From Oligoflexia bacterium (GTDB lineage: Bacteria > Bdellovibrionota > UBA1018), in contig JANXTV010000025.1 in assembly GCA_025352185.1 (NCBI GenBank), positions 1-6,429 of the forward strand: a stretch of 6,429 nt of DNA, written 5' to 3'. The first letter of the stretch is position 1, and each line of letters starts with the position of its first letter. The notes under the pieces were generated by a model. That model ran no database searches and was not told where the DNA came from. It saw only the letters and a list, made by a program, of their open reading frames with translations. Position numbers and translations under genes: made by a program. Positions 1 to 4,992 of this stretch are shown piece after piece.

Positions 1-883
1 CGTATAGGCAATAAGAAGACGAAAGCCGTCCCTGCGCCGAAAGTTTTTCAAGCTCCGTTGATTCGATCCGGAAGCGGTCGTTCTTAAATTCGTAAGTCAG
101 GAGACGACCGAGCTCGCTCTTCCGACCCACGTTTAAGGACATGAGTTTTAGAGGCGTCGTATCGTACTTCACGGTCATGTTCTCGTGGTAAACGATTTGA
201 TTTTTATGTTCGTGAGAGAGGAGCTTCGCAAGATTCTCGAGCATCGTCGCGCCCTGATAAGGGACTTTAGGCGCGTGCACGTTATGGAGGATCGGAATAA
301 ATTCGTGGAGGAGCTTTAGATGGAGGCCGTCCGTCGTTTTATAGGTATCGGCGTCTTTCTTAATCAGTTGGTGCAGCGTGGAGACGACTTCGCGCTCTTT
401 AATCGGATCGGGGTACCGAAGCGCCGCTTCGACGGTGATGCCGGTTAGAACTTTATCTTCGAGAATTCCGCGCACGAAAGCGACGGGCTCGGCCTTAATG
501 AATTTCGGGATAACCGGTTTTTTCTTTTGGACTTCGGTTTCGTCGTGAGCGGCGGAGCCTTCGTCGCCATCCACAATTCCGGCGCGAAGAAGGGAACCCT
601 TCGCCAAGATCCAGCTCGAGAGGGCCGCCACGTGGCGACAGTGCTTCTCGTAGATGCCGTGGGCCGAGCACGTACAACTCGACGACCGGATCGTTCCCCG
701 GTCCATGAGGATCGTCGTTTTTAACTTATCGACCTTGCCCCCGGGCGTAGGTTCGTCGACCTCGGAGATCACGAGGTGGTTCTTGAGTTTCACCTGGGTG
801 ACCTGCCCCTCACGGAAGGAGGTTTGTCCCTTCTTCCAGGTGCCGGGTTGGAAGTCTTTCTTAATCTGGTTCAGGAAGAGCAT
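1..883 (-). CDS. SNF2-family helicase-like protein, N-terminal part with SWIM zinc finger (cut by left edge)
   Basis: An open frame of 294 codons runs from an ATG at 883 off the left edge without a stop. Residues 70-84 form a SWIM zinc finger, CxCx(9)CxH, with ligands C70, C72, C82 and H84 in CTCSAHGIYEKHCRHVAAL. In bacteria a SWIM finger near the N terminus is typical of large SNF2-type DNA-dependent ATPases, where it is thought to bind DNA or protein. Residues 115-294 are a charged linker and an unassigned region. The helicase motifs, if present, lie outside the window, so the SNF2 assignment rests on SWIM position and architecture. The start is the first ATG after an in-frame TAA at 893-895. 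It has no Shine-Dalgarno sequence, but a -10-like box lies 13 bases upstream, so the message may be almost leaderless. A stand-alone SWIM protein is the main alternative. Confidence 0.72.
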   Translation of the reverse strand, partial: MLFLNQIKKDFQPGTWKKGQTSFREGQVTQVKLKNHLVISEVDEPTPGGKVDKLKTTILMDRGTIRSSSCTCSAHGIYEKHCRHVAALSSWILAKGSLLRAGIVDGDEGSAAHDETEVQKKKPVIPKFIKAEPVAFVRGILEDKVLTGITVEAALRYPDPIKEREVVSTLHQLIKKDADTYKTTDGLHLKLLHEFIPILHNVHAPKVPYQGATMLENLAKLLSHEHKNQIVYHENMTVKYDTTPLKLMSLNVGRKSELGRLLTYEFKNDRFRIESTELEKLSAQGRLSSSYCLY

Positions 884-896
884 AAGCGAGTCTTAG

Positions 897-905
897 GTTA
901 TAGCA
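897..905 (-). promoter_or_regulatory. Extended -10 promoter element for the SWIM/SNF2 gene
   Basis: The minus strand reads TGCTATAAC, close to the extended -10 consensus TGnTATAAT. No good -35 hexamer is visible 16-18 bases upstream, as is common for extended -10 promoters. Transcription would begin near 889-890, leaving only about 6-7 bases before the ATG at 883. It sits just after the terminator at 933-976, so it would give this gene its own promoter. Predicted by eye only. Confidence 0.4.
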
Positions 906-932
906 GTCGATGGCGCGAAAGACTCGCGGAAA

Positions 933-976
933 CGACAAAGCAAAAGCCCCCCGAACTTTAGTCCGGAGGGCTTTTG
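933..976 (-). terminator. Rho-independent terminator, minus strand (end of candidate small RNA)
   Basis: The arms are 961-976 and 941-956 around a 4-base loop (957-960). As minus-strand RNA all 16 positions pair, two of them G-U. As plus-strand RNA these two become C-A mismatches, so the minus strand is the likely transcript. The stem is GC-rich in the middle and ends in CTTTTG, followed by a broken T-tract (CTTTGTCGTTT). It lies upstream of the SWIM gene and 300 bases beyond the terminator of the secreted-protein gene, so it must end a separate short transcript. Confidence 0.75.
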
Positions 977-1036
977 TTGAGAGAGGAGTATTATTATCCG
1001 CATCCTACGGACGCAGGCCATTTTGCAGCGTTCATG
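933..1036 (-). ncRNA. Candidate small regulatory RNA
   Basis: An RNA of about 100 bases is inferred between a -10-like box and the terminator at 933-976. From its 5' end it has about 20 unstructured bases, then an 8-bp hairpin (CTGCGTCC, loop GTA, GGATGCGG; 1000-1018). Next comes a single-stranded stretch containing UAAUAAUACUCCUCUCUC (981-998), then the terminator hairpin. Both hairpins contain G-U pairs only in the minus-strand RNA, which supports this strand. Hairpin, exposed pyrimidine-rich seed and terminator is the usual layout of a bacterial trans-acting small RNA. The seed is an anti-Shine-Dalgarno sequence that matches the start region of the secreted-protein gene at 2662-2676. The RNA does not match tmRNA, 6S, SRP RNA or RNase P RNA as I know them. 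The 5' end is uncertain. A 13-codon reading frame also begins at the predicted start (see findings). Confidence 0.5.
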
Positions 1037-1042
1037 CCATGC

Positions 1043-1048
1043 GTTATA
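1043..1048 (-). promoter_or_regulatory. Possible -10 box of the candidate small RNA
   Basis: TATAAC on the minus strand matches 5 of 6 bases of TATAAT and is identical to the -10 proposed for the SWIM gene. The sequence 17 bases upstream (GTATTT) is a poor -35. Start of transcription would be near 1035-1037, giving an RNA of about 100 bases to the terminator. Low certainty. Confidence 0.3.
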
Positions 1049-1230
1049 GATTTGCGTGCTTTACGAAATACTTAAATCATTCTGTCTATTTACGAGCCGG
1101 GAGGCGCGGCCCGAGCTTCACTCTACAGTCCCCATTACCGGAAATGACGGCAGAATGCGGGGTCGTGCTTAGGCAGCTGCTCACTCCTTATTCAGGCGCG
1201 CGCCTTCGGTGCGCTAACTGGTGGCGTCAC
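1049..1230. other. Intergenic stretch with no assigned gene
   Basis: No convincing coding frame, tRNA or known structured RNA is visible here. A short stem at 1198-1214 (GCGCGCC, loop TTC, GGTGCGC) pairs fully, with one G-U, as plus-strand RNA but has an A-C mismatch as minus-strand RNA. A weaker hairpin lies around 1094-1117 (CCGGG against CCCGG). Neither is followed by a T-tract. A plus-strand frame across 910-1263 looks like chance: it is rich in Arg and Cys, overlaps both terminators and has no ribosome site. Confidence 0.4.
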
Positions 1231-1271
1231 GAAAAAAAAGAAAACGGACCAGGAAGATCCTGATCCGTTTT
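1231..1271 (-). terminator. Strong Rho-independent terminator of the secreted-protein gene
   Basis: A 14-bp stem has arms 1258-1271 and 1241-1254 and loop 1255-1257. As minus-strand RNA it pairs completely with one U-G wobble. It is followed by CTTTTTTTTC (1240-1231), a near-perfect U-tract. It begins 25 bases after the stop codon of the gene at 1296-2663, the expected position. The three-base loop may open to a larger one in practice. Confidence 0.9.
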
Positions 1272-1295
1272 CGAGTTCTGGTTTTCGTTTCGAGC

Positions 1296-2663
1296 TTAGA
1301 ATTGGCCGGAAACGCTGAGTCCCGCGGCGGCCCGAATGAGGGCTGCTTTACGGATGAGCGGCTCGAAGTTTTTAGACTTCAGATTATTGACGTCCTCAAC
1401 GGATTCCGACTTGGATTCCATGATCGTTTTCAAACCTGCGATCAGGTCGGTGTTGTCAGTAACGACTTCCGTGGATGCTCCCTTGGTCGCCTTTTGTTTC
1501 CGCTTTTGCTTATTCGAATCTTGGTAAATCACATTTCCGTCTTCATCGGAAATTTCGAGACGGCCTGATTTTTTACTTACGACTTTCTTCTTTCCCTTCG
1601 CGGTAAACTCGATGCGAACCATCTCTTGCTTGATCACAGGCGGCTTTAATTGAAGCGTCGGGAGATTTAGTTTCGAAATATCGATCGTGGATACTTTGAA
1701 AACTGGACGTTCGATGACGATCGGTTCGATCGTGACGCGTTCAAGACGGCGAAAGTTCGTCGTTTTATCCGGACCGGCGTTGTTTCGCTGGTCACCGTTA
1801 CCTTGATTACCAGTGCCCTTGCCCTGGTTTCCAGTTCCTTTGCCTTGATTTCCGGTTCCCGGTTTTTTATCCGGTCCGCCGTTATTTCGCTGATCGCCGT
1901 CGTTCGGCTTCTTCGTTTTATCGGGTCCAGCATTATTCCGCTGGTCGCCGTCGTTTGGTTTCTTCGTTTTATCGGGTCCAGCGTTATTCCGCTGATCGCC
2001 TTTGTTGATTACTTTCTTATCTGGCCCTGGGTTATTCCGTTGGTCACCATTGCCCTGGTTCCCAGTTCCCTTGCCCTGATTACCAGTGCCCTGGTTACCG
2101 GTTCCTTTACCTTGATTTCCGGAACCACCGACGTTGATGTCCATGTCGTTCGGCTGATTCCGGCGCTCTTCGATTTCGCGGAGTTCGCGAACCGAGATCG
2201 AGTAACGGAAACCATCGGTGTCGACATAAGTCGTCATCTCTTCGTCGTTATTATTCGTAGGGGGAAGCGGTTCAATCGCGGGCTCGACCACTTTAGGTTC
2301 CACGACGCGATCCGAGTAAGGCTGAATATCGCCGCATTCATCTTTCAGTGCCCATTCGTCGAGATCGCCATTTTCGTTCGACTCGATGACGTCCTTTAAT
2401 TCGCGGCAGAGGACGCGGAGTTGCGAGCCGGTTTTCAATGCTTTTTTGGTTTTGCGTCTCGAGTAGCCGTCGCTGCGTTCGTCGAACGACTCTTCGATCA
2501 CGAGTTGCTCATTCGTCTTATCGAGTTTCGCGTCTTTCCGGTGGATGGAGCTCCACAGGAACTTTGCACGGCTAAGACCGGGTACATCGACGGCCGACGC
2601 GCTCGAGATGATCGCGAGGATAGCTACCGTGGACATTAAGAAAAACTTGGATTGGACCTTCAT
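1296..2663 (-). CDS. Secreted protein with Gly/Asn/Gln/Asp-rich repeat domain, function unknown
   Basis: 455 residues; I do not recognise the family. Residues 1-24 are a classical Sec signal peptide: KVQSK basic start, hydrophobic core FFLMSTVAILAII, and an AxA site (A22-S-A24) before VDVPG, so the product should be exported. Residues 25-120 are a charged domain with two cysteines, C86 and C110, which could form a disulfide. Residues 121-138 are Pro/Glu-rich. Residues 179-303 are low complexity: runs of GTGNQG/GKGTGNQG and five copies of GDQRNNxGPDK. Residues 306-455 are a less repetitive basic C-terminal domain with a TIEPIVIERPVF segment and Lys-rich patches. No lipobox, LPXTG, membrane anchor or enzyme motif is visible. 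The ATG at 2663 follows AGAGGAG at a spacing of 6, a strong ribosome site. A strong terminator follows the stop. It appears to be a single-gene unit, possibly regulated by the small RNA at 933-1036. A disordered cell-surface or matrix protein is the likeliest general role; this is inference. Confidence 0.85.
   Translation of the reverse strand: MKVQSKFFLMSTVAILAIISSASAVDVPGLSRAKFLWSSIHRKDAKLDKTNEQLVIEESFDERSDGYSRRKTKKALKTGSQLRVLCRELKDVIESNENGDLDEWALKDECGDIQPYSDRVVEPKVVEPAIEPLPPTNNNDEEMTTYVDTDGFRYSISVRELREIEERRNQPNDMDINVGGSGNQGKGTGNQGTGNQGKGTGNQGNGDQRNNPGPDKKVINKGDQRNNAGPDKTKKPNDGDQRNNAGPDKTKKPNDGDQRNNGGPDKKPGTGNQGKGTGNQGKGTGNQGNGDQRNNAGPDKTTNFRRLERVTIEPIVIERPVFKVSTIDISKLNLPTLQLKPPVIKQEMVRIEFTAKGKKKVVSKKSGRLEISDEDGNVIYQDSNKQKRKQKATKGASTEVVTDNTDLIAGLKTIMESKSESVEDVNNLKSKNFEPLIRKAALIRAAAGLSVSGQF
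1755..2129 (-). repeat. In-frame repeat region of the secreted protein
   Basis: This stretch encodes residues 179-303. Two unit types alternate: a 6-8 residue GTGNQG(K) unit in two blocks (residues 179-204 and 269-288), and a 14-17 residue unit starting GDQRNN, five times (residues 206, 222, 239, 256 and 290). Positions after GDQRNN vary among P, A and G, and the tail among KKVINK, TKKPND and KKPG. All units preserve the reading frame. Synonymous differences between copies suggest that the array is not entirely recent. Confidence 0.9.
1899..2000 (-). repeat. Tandem 2 x 51 bp repeat
   Basis: Two adjacent copies encode the same 17 residues, GDQRNNAGPDKTKKPND (residues 222-238 and 239-255). The DNA copies are nearly identical and differ at a few third positions, for example GAT/GAC and GCG/GCC-type changes. 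This fits a fairly recent in-frame duplication by slippage or unequal crossing over. Confidence 0.9.
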
Positions 2664-2832
2664 AATAAACTCCTCTTTAAAAACACACCGGGTCCAGAAC
2701 TAGACCCTCTCAGGGCTATAGAAAAGCAAGGCCGATGCCAGGAAAATTCGAGGCCAGCCTATAAAATAGTGTGTTATTTCAGATAGTTATAGAGGCGCCC
2801 GAGGGCCGGCCTGTCTAAAGGTTAGGCAGCTG
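2664..2832 (-). promoter_or_regulatory. Upstream region and ribosome site of the secreted-protein gene
   Basis: A 169-base gap separates the kinase stop from the secreted-protein start. The ribosome site AGAGGAG is at 2670-2676, followed by TTTATTATG. AT-rich minus-strand segments that could hold a promoter lie around 2717-2722 (CTATAG) and 2761-2768 (TATTTTAT), but no consensus -35/-10 pair stands out. An AAATA/TATTT inverted repeat with a 6-base spacer lies at 2764-2779 and could be an operator. A GC-rich hairpin near 2791-2810 lacks a T-tract, so I do not call a terminator for the kinase gene. Confidence 0.35.
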
Positions 2833-4104
2833 TCAGGATGCGGAGAGGTTTTGTTGCCCGAGATTTTGGTGTTTCGGGAGGTGAATGATGAACCGAGTAT
2901 TCTTTGATTTGGGATCCACCGAGAGCGTACCGCCGTGGGATTCAACGATACTCGTAGAAATAAAGAGGCCGAGGCCCACGCCTTTTCCAATCTCTTTAGT
3001 CGTGAAGAAGGGTTCGAACATCTGGGTACGAACCGCTTCCGTTAAGCCGGTCCCGGAATCCGTTACCATGAGGTCCACGCCGTCATTCGTGACGCAGGAT
3101 TCGATCTTAATCCACGAGTTCGGGGTTCCTTCGATTTCATCCGACGCATTCCCGATGAGGTTTAAGAGGACTTGGACGATCTGCTCGGGTCGGCATTCGA
3201 GTAAAATAGGAATTTCCGACGCATCCACGGAAATATTAATTCCTCGTGAAGTGCAGCGCTCCTTACAGAATTCGAGCGTATCGACCATGATTTCCGATAC
3301 GGACGTTTCCTTAAACGGATCGACGCTCGAGGAACGTGTGAGTCCCTTCATGCCTTTTACAATCTTTCCAATTCGGTCCACCGTTTTTATGATCATTTCC
3401 GCCGAGTCCGCGATCCGTTTCGGCTCGATCGGGTTTGCGCTTTCGGCCGCCATCAGGAGAATTTCCGATCGTCCACGGATAATGCTGAGGGGGTTATTAA
3501 TCTCGTGAGCAATTCCGGCCGCCATTCTCCCGAGTGCCGTCATCTTTTGGGAGTCGATGAGGTGGGCCTGCTGTTTTAAAATCGTCTTCTCATTTTCGCG
3601 GAGGATTCGATTCGCCTTACGGAGCTCGAGCTGGGCCATGAGTTGGCGGGCGAGGACGGCGAGGGTTTCTTGTTCCGTGGGCGAAAGCTTTCGTGGTTTT
3701 GAATCGATTACGCAGAGGGTGCCCACGGGGAAGTGTTCGGGCGTAACGAGCTGCGCTCCCGCGTAGAACCGAATCTGGGGTCCCCCGATTACCAGCGGAT
3801 TATCCTTGAAACGTTCATCCTGACTCGCATCTTCGACGATAAAGACCGGCTCGGTCTCTAGAATCGCATGGCCGCAGAAGGAGATTTCTCTCGGAGTTTC
3901 TTTCGCGTCGAGACCGACCGTACTTTTAAACCACTGGCGTTTCTCATCGACCAGCGAAATGACCGCCATCGGTAAATTCAGTAATCTCGCGGCGAGCTGA
4001 GTGTAGTCGTCGAAACATTGCTCGGCTTCCGTATCGAGGACTTCGTATTCGCGAAGGGCTTCGAGTCTCTTTTGTTCCAGGGGGTGGTTTGCGGGACTTA
4101 GCAT
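2833..4104 (-). CDS. Soluble GAF-domain sensor histidine kinase
   Basis: 423 residues. It should autophosphorylate on histidine in response to a signal sensed by its GAF domain and pass the phosphate to a response regulator. Residues 1-25 (NHPLEQKRLEALREYEVLDT) and the GAF domain (about 26-160, with FCGHAIL and VGTLCVID) are typical of stand-alone GAF sensors. A short coiled linker (161-185) follows. The H-box AAGIAHEINNPLSII carries the phospho-accepting H200. The ATPase domain has the N-box (N315 and N319 in NLIGNASDE), G1 box DSGTG (349-353), F-box FEPFFTTK (363-370) and G2 box GKGVGLGL (373-380). No membrane segment is predicted, so it is cytoplasmic. No response regulator lies in the window, so its partner is unknown. 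An in-frame TGA directly precedes the ATG, fixing the frame limit. The ribosome site is weak (AGGA, 3 bases upstream). All catalytic boxes are intact. Confidence 0.95.
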   Translation of the reverse strand: MLSPANHPLEQKRLEALREYEVLDTEAEQCFDDYTQLAARLLNLPMAVISLVDEKRQWFKSTVGLDAKETPREISFCGHAILETEPVFIVEDASQDERFKDNPLVIGGPQIRFYAGAQLVTPEHFPVGTLCVIDSKPRKLSPTEQETLAVLARQLMAQLELRKANRILRENEKTILKQQAHLIDSQKMTALGRMAAGIAHEINNPLSIIRGRSEILLMAAESANPIEPKRIADSAEMIIKTVDRIGKIVKGMKGLTRSSSVDPFKETSVSEIMVDTLEFCKERCTSRGINISVDASEIPILLECRPEQIVQVLLNLIGNASDEIEGTPNSWIKIESCVTNDGVDLMVTDSGTGLTEAVRTQMFEPFFTTKEIGKGVGLGLFISTSIVESHGGTLSVDPKSKNTRFIIHLPKHQNLGQQNLSAS

Positions 4105-4136
4105 TCATCCTAAGCGTGATAGAAGACGCTGAGCGG

Positions 4137-4156
4137 GTCAATGAATGTTGATTGAC
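4137..4156. promoter_or_regulatory. Inverted repeat, possible operator upstream of the kinase gene
   Basis: GTCAAT (4137-4142) and ATTGAC (4151-4156) form a perfect 6-bp dyad with an 8-base spacer, centred about 42 bases upstream of the kinase start codon. One half overlaps a -35-like TTGACC on the minus strand, but the nearest -10-like hexamer (TATCAC) is only 14 bases away, so the promoter itself is not established. The geometry suits a dimeric regulator. Confidence 0.3.
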
Positions 4157-4243
4157 GGCTTACCTGACACGGATGATGGTTTAGAAAATGTGACGGCCGG
4201 AATGTTTAAACTTAGTTTATTAACCGGCCAGCGCCGAGTTTTG

Positions 4244-4330
4244 CTAAGCGCCCGTCGACGAGGGCGCAGACTTCTTACCCATCGGGGAGCGCTCGTGGGC
4301 GCCGAACTCGATCGTGATCCACTTCTTCAT
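4244..4330 (-). CDS. Possible small protein of 28 residues
   Basis: This short frame starts MKKWITIEFGAHERSP and ends SAPSSTGA. Its codons have G or C in the third position in 25 of 28 cases, and it uses codons that the neighbouring genes favour (ATC, GAG, TTC, AAG). It is basic, with no signal peptide or membrane segment. An in-frame TGA lies three codons upstream of the ATG, so it cannot be extended. No Shine-Dalgarno sequence is visible, which weakens the call. An 8-bp hairpin (4348-4372) lies just upstream and a 6-bp stem (4248-4267) overlaps its 3' end. It occupies the otherwise empty gap between the kinase and the TPR gene. I do not recognise it; it could equally be a chance frame in GC-rich non-coding DNA. 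Confidence 0.3.
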   Translation of the reverse strand: MKKWITIEFGAHERSPMGKKSAPSSTGA

Positions 4331-4455
4331 GACTTGTCAACCGGCCATGGGAGCGGCTTTACGGCGCTCCCAGAAGAAAGTTTACGAAAACGTGTGGGGG
4401 GGCTTGTGCCCGTCCGAAAATCTGTGATTCGATTCTGTCTAGGAGAAGAGAATCC
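4331..4455 (+). promoter_or_regulatory. Upstream region of the TPR gene
   Basis: This region holds a perfect 8-bp hairpin (TGGGAGCG 4348-4355, CGCTCCCA 4365-4372), a run of seven G (4396-4402), and the ribosome site AGGAGA (4441-4446) nine bases before the ATG. The hairpin has no T-tract on either strand, so it is not a standard terminator. No clear -35/-10 pair for the TPR gene can be named. The 9-base word AACCGGCCA occurs at 4222-4230 and again at 4339-4347; I assign it no role. Confidence 0.4.
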
Positions 4456-4992
4456 ATGGAACAGGGTTTTCGAGTTCAGCGAAATTCGCGAAAAATACGG
4501 CCGAATCTGCCCGAGTGTGACTTTCTAAAACGAAGGGCACTCGAGATCTGCGCCGAAGCACGGGAGCTCCACGGAAAGGGGCAAACGGCGAAAGCGATTC
4601 CGATCTACAGTAAATCGATTCGCGTCTTACCCACGGCCGAGGCCCACGCATTTCTCGGATGGGCATACAGCGCCCACCATCGGTACGACCTCGCGATCCA
4701 GGAGTGCTTGAGTGCGATCGAAATCGACGCCGACTACGGAAACTCCTATAACGATATCGGGTCCTACCTCGTGAGCCAGGGAAAGCTCGACGAGTCGATC
4801 TCCTGGTTTGAAAAAGCGAAGCGCGCCCCCCGTTATGAATCGCGGTATTTCCCGTTCATGAACCTCGGTCGCGTTTATGCCGCTAAAGGATTTACCCTCC
4901 GGGCAATCCGCGAATTTGAAAGTGCGCTCGCCATCGAGCCGATGGAAGAGTCTTGCCTCGAGTCCGTGCGTAAGCTCCGAGATTCTCTCTAA
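4456..4992 (+). CDS. Tetratricopeptide repeat (TPR) protein
   Basis: 178 residues, built almost wholly of helix-turn-helix TPR units that normally mediate protein-protein binding. Approximate repeats are 29-61 (AEARELHGKGQTAKAIPIYS), 62-94 (LGWAYSAHHRYDLAIQECLS), 95-128 (IGSYLVSQGKLDESISWFEK) and 132-165 (NLGRVYAAKGFTLRAIREFE). The pattern W/G-x2-Y-x8-A/S-x3-F/Y-x3-A is visible in each. The first 25 residues are basic and not repeat-like. There is no signal peptide or membrane segment, so the protein is probably cytoplasmic. The ATG at 4456 follows AGGAGA nine bases upstream, which supports this start. It is the only plus-strand gene and its stop codon overlaps that of the efflux gene. The partner and biological role cannot be read from the sequence. 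Confidence 0.9.
   Translation: MEQGFRVQRNSRKIRPNLPECDFLKRRALEICAEARELHGKGQTAKAIPIYSKSIRVLPTAEAHAFLGWAYSAHHRYDLAIQECLSAIEIDADYGNSYNDIGSYLVSQGKLDESISWFEKAKRAPRYESRYFPFMNLGRVYAAKGFTLRAIREFESALAIEPMEESCLESVRKLRDSL

Noticed and set aside
1049..1230. tmRNA, 6S, RNase P, SRP RNA or tRNA in the gap
   Set aside because: The expected conserved segments (T-arm GGTTCGA, CCA end, tag frame, P RNA core, SRP apical loop) are absent on both strands.
910..1263. Plus-strand frame of 117 codons
   Set aside because: It crosses both terminators and the candidate small RNA, is rich in Arg and Cys, has no ribosome site and shows no recognisable domain.
1755..2129. CRISPR-like array
   Set aside because: The repeats are in-frame, coding, of unequal spacing and without unique spacers.
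1803..2399. Plus-strand frame of 198 codons with hydrophobic repeats
   Set aside because: It is the mirror of the repeat region in the secreted-protein gene. The opposite frame has the signal peptide, ribosome site and terminator.
2885..3508. Plus-strand frame of 207 codons
   Set aside because: It lies fully inside the histidine kinase gene, whose H, N, G1, F and G2 boxes are all intact on the minus strand.
4348..4372. 8-bp hairpin as a terminator
   Set aside because: There is no T-tract on either strand and no gene on either side ends here.
4145..4528. Plus-strand frame of 127 codons upstream of the TPR gene
   Set aside because: It overlaps the TPR start by more than 70 bases in another frame, has no ribosome site and no recognisable domain. 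The TPR start has a strong one.
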